Assembly: GCA_950097015.1 (NCBI GenBank)
Contig: CATNEN010000002.1
Location: forward strand, 5,611,001-5,675,000
Origin: Macrostomum hystrix
Taxonomy: Eukaryota; Platyhelminthes; Macrostomidae
Reading direction: 5' to 3'
DNA: 64,000 bases
The position numbers were made by a program, and so were the translations under genes. Under the pieces are notes generated by a model, which saw only the letters and a program-made list of their open reading frames with translations, had not been told where the DNA came from and did not search any database. This document shows, in pieces, positions 35,773 through 47,400 of this stretch. Positions within the stretch are counted from its first letter, which is position 1. Every line of letters starts with the position of its first letter.

Positions 35773-38700
35773 CAAAACTGAACTGCTGAGATACTAAAAA
35801 TATTATCTTTAAATGAAAAAGCTTGCTACCTTTAAAATGAAATAATTTTTTCTTAAATAAAGAAATAAGTTTTCTGAACAAGCTTCAATTAAAGGCGTTA
35901 TGATCTCAAGTTTAATATATCACCAATTTGATTTCCTTTGTAGTGTTTAATAACCGACATGTAATACTGCTGTCTTAACAAAAGCTATGGACGATGTATG
36001 TATGTATAGCTCGTTCTGCTACAATAGAAAATAGAATAAACTGCGAGTAGTCGCATATTTTTCGACTATTTAACACACATGGTACACAATGTCTTATAGA
36101 TTCAATTGCCCCGTTGTGAATTCATAACATTAATTCTGTGTGCCGTCAAATGTTGCTTTAATATGAGCCGTATTTCTTTTTTTGCTTTCAGCTTCTAATA
36201 AAAAAACTATTTGTTGGATGCGTGTTGAAATTTCCTAAAAACCATTTGTCTGTTCTTAATTTTGAAAGGTACTTCCTCAGATTTTATAATTATCCCCTCA
36301 GCTTGATAATCATTCACACAGTTTGATAATTGTACCCTCAGTTTGACAATCATCCACTCAGCTTGATAATCATCCCCTCAGTTTGATAATTATCCTATCA
36401 AGTTTGATAATTATCCTATCAAGTTTGATAATTATCCTATCAAGTTTGATAATTATCCCTCAGTTTGATAATTATCACCTCAGTTTGATAATTATCCTAT
36501 CAGCTTGATAATCATCCCCTCAGTTTGATAATTATCCCCTCAGTTTGATAATTATCCCCTCAGTTTGATAATTATCCCCTCAGTTTGCTATAGATTGCTA
36601 CTAAAAAAATTGCTACCACGCCCACGATCGCTACTATGAGTAGGCTAATTCAGCAGAATGATGCGGCTTCACTCACCTCAGACAGGCGGGCCTCCTGCGC
36701 GGCTTTGATCTTGGCTAAATCCGTCGGCTTAAGTGCGGCTTTGCTCTTCCTCTTCTCAACCTGTTTGAGAAGCAAAGTAGTGCTTTAATCAATAAATTCA
36801 ATATTTCTCTTATTCGTATAGATGTCCCAAGTATCAAATAAAAATATCTAGCTAGTTGGTGCCTTCGATCGATAGGCTGTTATCAGTTGTGTCATGGAGT
36901 GAGGTGGTCGTTCAGATAGTGCCAAGGAGTGAGGTGGTCGTTCAAATAGTGTCAAGAAGTGGGGTGGCCGTTCAGATAGTGCCAAGGAGTGAGGTGGTCG
37001 TTCAGATAGTGTCAAGGAGTGGGGTGGTCGTTCAGATAGTGTCAAGGATGAGGTGGTCGTTCAGATAGTGTCAAGGAGTGAGGTGGTCGTTCAGATAGTG
37101 TCAAGGAGTGGGGTGGTCGTTCAGATAGTGTCAAGGATGAGGTGGTCGTTCAGATAGTGTCAAGGAGTGGGGTGGTCGTTCAGATAGTGTCAAGGATGAG
37201 GTGGTCGTTCAGATAGTGTCAAGGATGAGGTGGTCGTTCAGATAGTGTCAAGGAGTGGGGTGGTCGTTCAGATAGTGTCAAGGATGAGGTGGTCGTTCAG
37301 ATAGTGTCAAGGAGTGGGGTGGCCGTTCAGATAGTGTCAAGGATGAGGTGGTCGTTCAGATAGTGTCAAGGATGAGGTGGTCGTTCAGATAGTGTCAAGG
37401 ATGAGGTGGTCGTTCAGATAGTGTCAAGGAGTGGGGTGGCCGTTCAGATAGTGTCAAGGATGAGGTGGTCGTTCAGATAGTTGTCAAGGAGTCAAAAAAT
37501 CTAGCTAGTTGGTGCCTTCTATCGAAGAAAAGCAGTACAAAATATATAATCAAAGTGAAAAGTGATTTCAAATTGTCAATGGAAAACACAACAACGACAG
37601 GACATGCATAATGTTTAAAATAAAAAGTAGGTGTAAGATATGTGACTACTAGCATACAAGGAAGTGACTTGCAAATAGTTCTAATCCGACTAGACATAGG
37701 AGTAAAATATGATCTACTATTATTCAAAATCTGAATATTTGTCACAAACCTCAGCTTCAGAATTGGAAGTAGGAGCGACGTTTTCGTGCTCAACCTTATC
37801 GGTTGCTGATTGGTCAACGGTTGAATCCTCAGATTTGGGCTACTCAGATGGGGCGGATTGAGAATCAGATATTGACTTTTAGCAATACCTATAGGTGTAA
37901 AACACTTTGGATGAGTAATGGAGTGAGGTGGTCGTTTAGATAGTGCCATGGAGTGAGGTGGCCGCTCATCTGGTGTCAAGGAGTGAGGTGGTCGTTTAGA
38001 TAGTGTCATGGAGTGAGGTGGTCGTTCAGATAGTGCCAAGGAGTGAGGTGGTCGTTCAGATAGTGCCAAGGAGTGAGGTGGTCGTTCAGATAGTGCCAAG
38101 GAGTGAGGTGGTCGTTTAGATAGTGTCAAGGAGTGAGATGGTCGTTCAGATAGTGCCAAGGAGTGAGATAGTCGTTTAGATAGTGTCAAGGAGTGAGGTG
38201 GTCGTTTAGATAGTGCCAAGGAGTGAGGTGGTCGTTTAGATAGTGTCAAGGAGTGAGGTGGTCGTTTAGATAGTGCCAAGGAGTGAGGTGGTCGTTCAGA
38301 TAGTGTCAAGGAGTGAGATAGTCGTTCAGATAGTGCCAAGGAGTGAGGTGGTCGTTTAGATAGTGTCAAGGAGTGAGATGGTCGTTCAGATAGTGCCAAG
38401 GAGTGAGATAGTCGTTTAGATAGTGTCAAGGAGTGAGATAGTCGTTTAGATAGTGTCAAGGAGGGAGGTGGTCGTTTAGATAGTGTCAAGGAGTGAGGTG
38501 GTCGTTCATCTGGTGTCAAGGAGTGAGGTGGTCGTTCGGATAGTGTCAAGGAGTGAGGTGGTCGTTTAGATAGTGTCAAGGAGTGAGGTGGTTGTTCGGA
38601 TAGTGTCAAGGAGTGAGGTGGTCGTTTAGATAGTGTCAAGGAGTGAGGTGGTTGTTCGGATAGTGTCAAGGAGTGAGGTGGTCGTTCAGATAGTATCAAG

Positions 38701-41700
38701 GAGTGATGTGGTTGTTCGGATAGTGTCAAGGAGTGAGGAGGTCATTCAGAAAAGTGTCAGTAAGTGAGTAATTGATGCCATAGATGGCTGTCTTAAAAAG
38801 TTGCCACTGAGCCAAGAAGGATGGGGCCATTATTACACATAAAATTATCAAAGCTCTCACCTTCTTCTTGTCAGCCCTCTCCAGACCGAAATACTCGCAG
38901 ACAAGCCGCTCAAGATTGTCCACCTCTTCGTCAACCAGTTTCGGATAAGTGCGCACCTCAATCAGCTGTTCGTCTTTGAACTTTTTATAGGTGGCCTCAA
39001 TGGTCTTCAACGTCTCCAGAGCGCGGCCCAACTGGTGCTTCAGGCCCACCTCTGTGGACTCCTGCCGCAGCTTGTCCATGATGACGTCAAGTTGAGCTTC
39101 GCGCTCCTGGTTCTGCCTGTTGTGCTGCTCTCGATTGGCATCCAGACGTTCAACCAGGGTGCGCTCGAGGCCCGCCAGCGCCAGCTGATGCCGGTCCCAC
39201 AGGTGTGAGGCGCCCTGCGCCAGTTTGTACAGCGATTTCAGCTGGACAGTGACTCGTTTGGCGTTGGCTTCAAACAGGCGCTGGATCGGTTGTAGTTTGA
39301 TTTGAGGTGAGATAATTAGAGTGGGGCTGAGAGGAAGGTAATTAGAGGTGGGGTTGAGTTGAAGGTAATTAGAGGTGGGGTTGAGTGAAAGGTATTTAGA
39401 GGTGGGGTTGAGTGAAAGGTATTTAGAGGTGGGGTTGAGTGAAAGGTAATTAGAGGTGCGGTTCAGTGGAAGATAATTAGTGTGGTGTTGGGTTGGAGAT
39501 AATTAGAGTTGGGGTTGAGTTTAAGGTATTAGAGGTGGAGTTAAGTTGAAGGTAGTTAGAGGTGGGTTGGTGGAGGATTACTAGATGTGGTGTTCAGTGG
39601 ATGGTCGATTATAGAGGTCGAATAAAGCGCAGGTAACCGATACCCCCTCTAGCACTCACATCGAGAGCTTCTAGTCGGTCCTCGAAGACCCTCTGCTGGG
39701 CGCTGATGAGCGGCAGGCAGCGCTCCTTGACCATGGTGTCGGCCTCTGGCTCAGTGGAGACTCCGTCGCTGATTAGCCCCTGCTTGAGCTGCTCCATGGC
39801 TTCAAGGCAGCGTTGGCAGACTCGCTCATAATCTTCGTACACCTGCTGCAGGTACTTCTGGTTCACTTCGTCTGTTTGGCATTGTGTGATTTAGTTTAGA
39901 TTGATTTCGGCCCAAATTCGGAATGCTCACAGAAGGAAACGGCTTTCAGGAGCATGGACTCACCGAGCATCTTGCACACCTGCTGCATCTTCTGGTACCA
40001 GGCTGCCACGCCAGATTTGCAGGCCTGCGGCGGCGCCAGGGAGCACAGCTCCTCAATGAGCTGCAGGCGGTGCGAATTGATCTCTGACTGCTCGGCTCGC
40101 ATCCGGCTGAGAATGGACTCCAAACTGTCCGGAGATTGCACCTGGGGAGAAAGTGGCGAGCTAATGGGCTGGAAAAGACATCTCGATTTAGAAAGGACGC
40201 CTAGATGTACAGCCGCTGGCTACTAATGAGCTTGTAGCCTTGTGGTTAGAGCGTCCGGCTCACGACTTGAAGATCGGGGGTTCGATTCCCAACTCCACTG
40301 GAACATTTTGTGCCCTTTAACAAGACACTTAACTCAACATTTGCTTCAGTTCAAACAACTTTTTAATAGATACCAGCATTAGCTGGGGTAAGTCAATGAA
40401 CTGAACAGCGGTACACCGCCTTCAGATGCGCCGCGCAATAGCTGCGGCTGTGCTGTCGGCTGCACGTCTGGCCCAATTGGGGCAGGTGTAATCCATTATT
40501 CCGTTCCGTCGATTAATGTTACTATAAGAGCTGGTTGACGATGAGAACAGGACTCAAGAACTCACCTGCGGACTCTGCATGAACTGGTGAAACCCGGCCA
40601 CGGCAACCTCCACGTGTCCGGCGCGCCATTCGACAATCTTGTCCTGCCACTGGGTCCGCAGACGCTTCTCCCGGTCCAGCTCCGACATCGACAGGCGAGC
40701 GTTGAGATCGGCGAAGCTGCGCTGGTTGCCAAGGAGGGTCTGGTTCATCTGGACGGCTTCATCGTCCACGATTCGATGCAGTTCAGCTGGCGCCAAGTGG
40801 CTGACCCGTTCCAGGACTTCGCTGTAGGAGCGGAACACTTTGCGGATCTCGGCGACGCGGTCGGACTCGATGGCTGCGAATTTTGGGAGCTTCTATTGTA
40901 TGATTTCGCAGAGTTTCCAGCATTTTCTCAGGTGAGTTTTTTTCTGAGTGGGGTTTCTGAGGGTATATTCGTGCACAACGCAAGCACACGAAACTCAATA
41001 ACACCGGCCAACTGTTTGTTGCGCATCTTCTGAAACAAGAATCATGTCGCCAGCTCTTCTGACTGTCGAGGTATTCAATGGTTCTGGCCGAAGGTCAGAT
41101 TTTTCTCATAAGCGCTAGTGTATTTCATGCACCCCTTTTCACAAATCAGGCCTTGCCAGGCCTTCACAATTTATCAGCCCGTCACCCGAATGTGCCTGCA
41201 TTATCTCTGTCTTCGGTCATCCCCTACCTTTATCTAGACGGACTGCTGGACCTTCAAGAGCTACAACAGGTGGAACTAGGTCACTATCAATCCAATCTCT
41301 CCAATCTCATTGATCAAACTTAAGTATTAGTCGGAGCTCAACGACAGGACACCCTCGCCTAGTCTGTCAACCAATCAGTCACCAACCAACGCTGTTAGCA
41401 TTTGGGCGCTGCCAAAACCCCCCTTGGTATAAAACAGGCGGCAAAATATCTTGGTAGTCCAACTGTTAAAAGCGACGCACTCTCGACCTGAACGTCGGGG
41501 GTTCGATTCTTAAATCCACACTTTAGCTTAGTCATTAAGGGTGGGTGTGGCGTCTCCCCAGAATCTTCCAATCCAGCACAGGTGGGGAGCAAATCAATCA
41601 GTTGAAATCCTCACCAAGCAGGTCGTCGTCCAGCCTGGCGATGGCCTCGCGCCTTTTAACAAAGACCTCGGCCGCGCCATTCCACAGGCCGAGCAGCTGG

Positions 41701-42543
41701 TGCTGATCCAGCGCCATCAGAGCCTCCGAGCTGGCCAGCGGGCCGAGCTGACGGTTCAGCTCTTCGTCGAGTTTGTTCAGCTCCTCGTGCAGGCGCTGGC
41801 AACGCTCGACGATCATTGGTTCGAATCCGACGCCGATCTGGTAGAGCTCCTGGTGCATCTCCTCCAGGGTGAGGTTGTGCCGCTCTCTGCGTTTCTCTTT
41901 GATCCGATCGATGACGTCAGAGCGGAGTTTCGATGGACGAACCTGGATTCGCGACGCGCATTTTGAACCGCTCATTGTATTTTGTATATATCCGATATGT
42001 TGCGAAAAAAATGGTTAAACTTCTCACCTGATCAGGCAGGTCGGCCACTTCATTGGCGTGCTTGCCCGACTCGGTCTCGGCTGTCACCAGGTCCAGCCAC
42101 TCCGCCGTCTGTCTGGCCACCACCGGATTCTCAGTCCGGGTGTCGTTCTCCTGAGCTCGAATCCATTCCGCCTGACGGCCGCCCAGCATGCCGCGGGAGG
42201 TCGCCACGGCCGGGGCGTTTCGCACCACCGGCAGACTAAGATCCCTGGTGGACTTCACCTGCTTCACGGCCGGTTTGTTCTCGCGCCACCACCTCGTGCC
42301 GGCCAGCTGGTCTGTCAGCTGAACCTCAGCCTCGAACAGCTGGCGATAGACTTCGTCGTTGCGCAAAACCTTGGAGCCGTCGGTTGGGGCTGGACGCTTT
42401 GCCTGCAGGCTGGTGTGGCCGCTGCGGGTGATGCCCGAACGCTGCTGCTGCTGTTGCTGTTGCTGAGGCGGAGGCAGCGACGGCTCATCGAAGCCGTTTG
42501 GTCCCATCGCCCCAGCGGTTGGATAGGCCAACTCCACTTCCAT
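29133..42543 (-). CDS. CCDC180: CCDC180-like coiled-coil protein, N-terminal and central part
   Basis: Fifteen exons, all in phase: 42543-42028, 41942-41615, 40873-40566, 40141-39964, 39871-39660, 39280-38861, 37839-37750, 36760-36677, 33080-32755, 32174-31818, 31499-31109, 31020-30719, 30637-30376, 30167-29980 and 29256-29133 (TAA). The total is 1,361 residues. The start MEVELAYP is followed by a polyQ tract and then the family N-terminus NDEVYRQLFEAEVQLTDQL. The DUF4455-like coiled coil spans roughly residues 173-655. A Q-rich and acidic linker follows, then the second conserved region (LRLHLHEPRPRRAELDVHNV; KLFSEGGNFCPEEVDDYRKR; GTQKPPPVVVTVDD). CCDC180 is a ciliary/flagellar protein in animals; its biochemical role is not known from the sequence. 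Together with the 380-residue C-terminal unit the length is about that of a full CCDC180 (about 1,700). The introns hold at least five tandem arrays and a nested antisense gene. Confidence 0.88.
31551..31804. repeat. 14-bp perfect array GATCTGGGATCTGA
   Basis: About 18 essentially identical units. It occupies about 80% of the 318-bp CCDC180 intron 31500-31817 and starts 13 bases after the donor (minus-strand sense). Confidence 0.97.
32233..32745. repeat. 14-bp near-perfect array GGGGATCTGGGATC
   Basis: About 36 units, with only two variant units at the right end. It occupies about 88% of CCDC180 intron 32175-32754 and comes within 10 bases of the donor. The plus strand carries regularly spaced G-runs, the template strand for CCDC180. 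Confidence 0.97.
33878..35727 (+). CDS. Alpha-arrestin (arrestin domain-containing protein)
   Basis: Alpha-arrestin of the ARRDC/TXNIP type; in animals these are adaptors that link membrane proteins to ubiquitin ligases and endosomal sorting. Exons 33878-34700 and 34823-35727, phase 1 junction, 575 residues. The arrestin N domain covers about residues 10-165 (VQCFEILLDRH, YAPGDQLTGHVRLELS, YLVKVVIQADR), and the arrestin C domain about 185-335 (IKVSLFMPRRAYDIGDNVVV, IISIKYWLVFKAELE). A Gln-rich, low-complexity tail of about 200 residues follows. I see no PPxY motif in the tail, unlike typical ARRDC proteins that bind NEDD4 ligases. The ATG at 33878 is preceded by an acceptor-like CTCACTCACTCAG ending 12 bases upstream. 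It is nested antisense in a CCDC180 intron. Confidence 0.9.
35731..35770 (+). repeat. (CTG)13 in the 3' UTR of the arrestin gene
   Basis: Thirteen uninterrupted CTG triplets beginning four bases after the TGA codon at 35725-35727. No other array in this gene is so pure. Confidence 0.97.
35856..35861 (+). terminator. Arrestin polyadenylation signal AATAAA
   Basis: First AATAAA after the stop, 129 bases downstream and past the CTG tract. Confidence 0.6.
36290..36590. repeat. 20-bp minisatellite (CAGTTTGATAATTATCCCCT)
   Basis: About 15 units with moderate divergence, between the nested arrestin gene and the CCDC180 exon at 36677. GATAATTATC within the unit is palindromic. Confidence 0.9.
36890..37490. 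repeat. 29/30-bp minisatellite, CCDC180 intron copy 1
   Basis: Units of GGAGTGAGGTGGTCGTTCAG then ATAGTGTCAA, alternating with a 29-bp GGATGAGG form. It lies in intron 36761-37749 and is bracketed by a 27-bp direct repeat (36847-36873 and 37499-37525, one mismatch). Confidence 0.95.
37915..38745. repeat. 30-bp minisatellite, CCDC180 intron copy 2
   Basis: About 27 units of the same family as the array at 36890-37490, in the neighbouring intron (37840-38860). The two arrays flank the 90-bp exon 37750-37839. Confidence 0.95.
39300..39600. repeat. 27-bp minisatellite in a CCDC180 intron
   Basis: About 11 imperfect units of GAGGTGGGGTTGAGTGAAAG then GTAATTA, filling most of intron 39281-39659. 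Confidence 0.9.
40229..40495 (+). mobile_element. tRNA-derived SINE-like element, full-length copy
   Basis: Best copy in the window. The tRNA-like head has A box TAGCCTTGTGGTTAGAGC and B box GGGGTTCGATTCCC. The body carries AGCATTAGCTGGGGT, TGAACTGAACAGCGGTACAC and GCTGCGGCTGTGCTGTCGG, and it ends GGCCCAATTGGGGCAGG with an AT-rich tail. It lies in CCDC180 intron 40142-40565, antisense to that gene. Confidence 0.85.
41437..41600 (+). mobile_element. tRNA-like SINE head, partial
   Basis: TGGTAGTCCAACTGTTAAAAGC ahead of ACGTCGGGGGTTCGATTC matches the head of the full copy at 40229. The body is mostly missing or diverged. It ends just before a CCDC180 exon (41615). Confidence 0.5.
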
Positions 42544-44424
42544 GCTTGAAAATCAGGCAAGGACACTATTTGGGTGCCTGGTTAGATTTGGGTAGGGCTT
42601 TTGCTCAACAGATTCTCTCTCTTATAGACTGCCAGCTCTGAAAGGGTGGAGAGAACGAATTAGACATTTTTATTTTATTCAATTAGCATGAAAGAGAAAT
42701 CGCTATTAGATGGGCTTTTCTTATTTAATTTCCTTTATAAATTGGACTGGTTTGTAAGACCAGCAAGAAAATTGTTTCATTTTATTTGTCTTTAAACTAA
42801 TACTGGTAGTCTAATACACAGCAAAATTTATTTATTAAAGTAATTTTAAATTAGAGGAATTCTTAACGATCTAAATGTGCATTTAATGATTACTTTATAT
42901 AAATATAAATATATATGCAGTAAATTATCAGTAATCAATACAGAGGATGGAAGAAACTATTTTGCCGAAGTTTTCCCTAAATAATACAAGACAAACTGAA
43001 ATACATTTTTAGCGGATAATTATTGCGCTATTTTCTTGCTTCCTATGTTTAACTCAATACTGTACTTGTACTGTCAACTATAAAACGGATTGACTAAATC
43101 TAACACGGTTTTTGGAGTTTCTGTAAAAGACTATATTATAAGCAAATCCTCAAAAACCATCCACACAAGAAATCTTAAAAAACAAAAACATCGCAATTAA
43201 AGAAGAAAATTTAAGCTCTTGAACTGCTTATACCAGGTTTATTTCTAAGTATACTAAAAGTAAATTTTAAGCAATGCCTCAAGATAAAGCAAAAAATGTT
43301 TGTAATGAAATATGAGGTAGAATGATTGTTGATTATATATGTTTATAAATTGCTTCGTTTTCCCGATATAGATATGATAAAATACAAGGCTTTGCTACAC
43401 AGCTTGGTATCCATCAATTTTTTATTAAAACTGAACTAAGTTGTCAATTTGAAATAAATGTTGCTTGTTGAGCGTCAACATCAACCTATTGACTTAGCAG
43501 CAAAATGTGTCTAGATTTTACAGTTAATACATTTAAAAAAATTTTTAGTAAAAAAATTACTGTATATACACGAGTTAAAAGAAATTAATAAAATGCCTTT
43601 GTTTTAATAGAAAGTCTCACGAAATGAATGATGCGCACATTTTTAGTTTTTTAATAACATTTATTTTTTCCTTCGAGGCTCGTTTCTCGTTACTTATGCT
43701 CAATCGACCATACAAAGATTTTAATCGTAGAGTTATGCCCTAACATAGGTAACCCTCGAGTAATTTTAATTTGTCGTTTGCTAGATATGTTAAATTCTTA
43801 TGTTTACGTTTTTTATTTCATTGCTGATGTAGTTTATGGTTCTAGAATTCAGACATTCAGTCCGTATATCAACAATCTATAGGCTATAATTTTCGATAGT
43901 TTGACACTTAAATGTAATTTTAAATTTGTATATACGATAGTAAACAATTCTTATCTATAAGTGCGAAAATAGGTGCTTTCACATGTTATTTATTTTAATT
44001 AGTAAGAACTTGTTCTTTAATATTACTGTTGTTTTTATGCTTAGCGTATATACTCGTAGTACATTTAATATATATAATTCTGTCTTTATTACTCATTTAG
44101 ATAAATTCCAATTACTTTTATAATTTTATGTTTGCGCTGACAAAATCAATTTCGCATTTTTATAGCTGGCTTTTAGATGGATTTTTACAAGCTTTGGAAA
44201 ACAAAATACCTATTTTTTACTTATAAAACTTTTTTACTACTTTAGAAATCTAAGAATTGAATCCTGGCATTTTTACATTGAATCTTTGTATTTATTTCGA
44301 TCTTTTTTAAAAGCAATCTGTTCTGTTTTAAATGTAATAATTTCAGGTTTGACAAAATCAAACAAGCTGCTGTATTCATTGTCTCATAAAAGATCAACAA
44401 AACAAATCAAGCTAGCCAGCAGTC
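42544..44424. promoter_or_regulatory. 1.9-kb divergent intergenic region (CCDC180 / V-ATPase a)
   Basis: The two genes are transcribed away from each other, so their promoters must lie here unless trans-splicing has removed longer 5' ends. The sequence is strongly AT-rich with no coding segment and no array. I cannot point to a specific TATA or initiator with confidence. Confidence 0.45.
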
Positions 44425-47400
44425 ATGGGTGACCTGTTCCGCAGTCAGGAGATGACCCTCTGCCAGCTGTTTCTGCAGGCGGAAGCGGCTTACGCCTGCG
44501 TGTCCGAGCTGGGCGAGCTCGGCCTGGTGCAGTTTCGCGACCTCAAGCCGGACACCAACGCCTTCCAGAGAAAATTTGTCAACGAAATTCGGCGCTGTGA
44601 TGAGATGGAGAGAAAACTGCGCTACCTGGAGAAGGAGATCCGCAAGGACGGCATCCCCATCCTTGACACCGGCGACAACCCGGAGGCTCCGAATCCGCGA
44701 GAGATGGTCGACCTGGAGGCCACCCTCGAGAAACTGGAAAACGAACTTCGCGAGGTCAACGCCTACGCCGAGTCGTTGAAGAAGAACTTCTTGGAGCTGA
44801 CGGAGCTGAAGCATATCCTGCGCAAGACGCAAACTTTCTTTGAGGAGGTGAGCAGCCAATGAGCGTACAATTGTCACAACCAGCGATTTTATAGCCATTG
44901 TTTCTATGGCTCTCACTATGCCTCACTAAGATTCGAACTTAAGACCTGCTGGCTTAAATAAAAATCTCCATCAACACTTGTTTACCTGTTATAATTAATA
45001 ATGAGAATATTAATATTAGTAATTGACCATTCCTGCCCCAATTGGGTCTGACGTGCTGCCGACAGCACAGCCGCAGCTATTGCAGCGGGGGACGCCAAAA
45101 CCACCCTCAAACTACCTTTATAAGTGTTAAGTGTTAAGTGTCTTGCTAAAGGACGCTGATTGTTTCTGTGGAGTCGGGAATCGAACCCCCGACCTTCAAG
45201 TCGCGAATCCGCCGCTCTAATCACTAGGCTAAACCCCCTATTATAAAAGATAGCTATAACAATTGCATCGATTGTAACAAAGGTGAGACACTTCAGTGAG
45301 AAGGAGTCGCGGTTTTAAACCGTATTACAATCTTGTAAAAATAAACGAACTCACCCTCACCCTGAAGGCCTTGCACGACCAGCATATGACGGAGGAGGCA
45401 GTCGGCCTCATGACCGAGGAAGGCATGATGGCCGGCGGCCAGGCTGCGGGCCTGAGGCTGCAGTGAGTGCCTGCGGATGCCGGCGTTGTCTAAATCTGTT
45501 GTCTATTAGCCAGAGATGTTGTACCTAGCCTGGTGTTTTGCACCGTCTGTCTAGTATTGATGCTATCATATTATGTGAATACGGCATAGCCTGCAAATGA
45601 GATAAACAGCTGATGCACTGAAAAGGACTCTGGGGTAATGTCTGATGTACTGTGTGGTAATTTCTAATGCAATTATGTATTGTAAGATAATGTCTTATGC
45701 ACTAATGTACTGTAGGGTAGTGTCTGATTTACTGAATGACTACGGGGTAATGCAGTGAAGGCAATGTGACGTACTGTAGGCTGAAGCATTTAGTTAAACA
45801 AAATTTATTATTTTCTTGGTATTTATTTGTTGTTGTAATTTCTTCAATTTATTATCCTTAAATACCGTTTATACATAATAATGCATATTCAAATTGTTGT
45901 CGTGTCTTGCTTAAACTTTCCTTCATTTTTTACCCACCCGTTGCGTAACTATCGGATGCAAAAGTACTTAAAAAAATGACAGCCAATCACAAACCGCGCA
46001 CAGGCTGAGGGTCTGTTACTCACGGAGGAGCAGGCCTGGGACCACATGGTCCACGGAGCCGCAGGCTCCCAGATGCTGCTATTCAGTGCGGCAGATTCTG
46101 ATGACACAGGGCTGGCAGATAATAACAACGCAGAAGGAGGCAGTGCGAAACTGTTTCTGCATTTTGAGTGAGGAAGATAAAAAAAATTTCTCATGGACTG
46201 GCCTGCGAAATGGAAGCATTAACCAGAGCTAACTCTCTGTTTGTTTAAGCTTGCCGTGATGGATAAATTCCTTTAAAAATGTATTATTATATTTTCTTAT
46301 CGGTTTATTTGCACTCTTAAAAATCTGAGCACTCGTGGTTTATCATGCATAAAATTTATCTGGTTTGCTAACAACCTGGTTGATCTTTCGTAATTACGTG
46401 AATCACATTAGCAACAATTGCTAGTCTTTTGAAGAAAAAACATTCTAAGGAGTCTAATTAAAACCCTGTTGACTAACAGCACTACGAGCGTACTTTAGAA
46501 TAGCTAGCCAAGCTATCAACATAGCAACGTTTACTAAGTGTACTAAGACTCCATAGCAACAACAGTAAAATAAATCCTCCAATGAAAAATCAGAAACTTT
46601 TATTAGAAAAATCGACACAAAATAAAGTTCAAAAGTGCAGAATGAAGGTACTTGTGGAATGTACTTTTGAAGTATGTACTTTTCGAATGTACTTTTGGAA
46701 TGTACCCACGCCCGCAGGTCCGTTGCCGGCGTCATTCTGCGCGAGCGCCTGCCGGCCTTCGAGCGCATGCTGTGGCGCGTCTGCCGCGGCAACGTCTTCC
46801 TCAAGCAGGCCGAGATTGACACGGCCCTTGAGGACCCGGGCACCGGCGACAAGGTGCTCAAATCTGTCTTCATCATCTTCTTCCAGGGCGAGCAGTTGAA
46901 GAGTCGAGTCAAGAAGATCTGCGAAGGCTTCCGCGCCACTCTCTATCCCTGCCCGGACAGCCAGGCTGAGCGGCGCGAGATGGCCATCTCCGTGATGACC
47001 CGCATCGAGGACCTCAACACCGTGCTCAACACCACCGTGGATCACCGCATGCGGGTCCTGATGGCTGCCGCCAAGAACCTTCGACTCTGGTTCATCAAGG
47101 TGGGCAAGATCAAGGCCATCTATCACACCTTGAATATGTTCAACGTGGAGGCCACAAACAAGTGCCTCATCGCTGAGGCCTGGTGTGCCGTTGACGATCT
47201 GGACAAGATCCACCTGGCCCTGCGGAGGGGCACAGAGAGGGCCGGGAGTTCGATTCCGCCTATTCTTAATAGAATGTCAACCAGGTTAGTTGTGGAACAC
47301 GCCACGGATAAGTTAATTTCAGCGTTTTAATAAGATGAGACATGGGAGAGATGAGACAGGGCAGAGATGAGACAGAAGAGAGATGAGACAGGGGAGGGTT

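Larger units (their letters stand above)
33081..36676 (-). other. 3.6-kb CCDC180 intron hosting an antisense gene
   Basis: Bounded by the CCDC180 exons 36760-36677 and 33080-32755, which join in phase 0. It contains the complete alpha-arrestin gene on the opposite strand and a 20-bp array at its upstream end. The stretch 33090-33870 has no recognised feature apart from the likely arrestin promoter. Confidence 0.8.

Noticed and set aside
40229-40300. A genuine tRNA gene
   Set aside because: A and B boxes are present, but the same head with an attached 190-base body occurs at other sites, and no proper acceptor stem pairing closes it. It is a SINE head.
47240-47275. B-box-like GAGTTCGATTCCGCC suggesting another SINE
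   Set aside because: It lies within a conserved V-ATPase a exon ([11 protein letters not shown]) and is a chance match in coding sequence.
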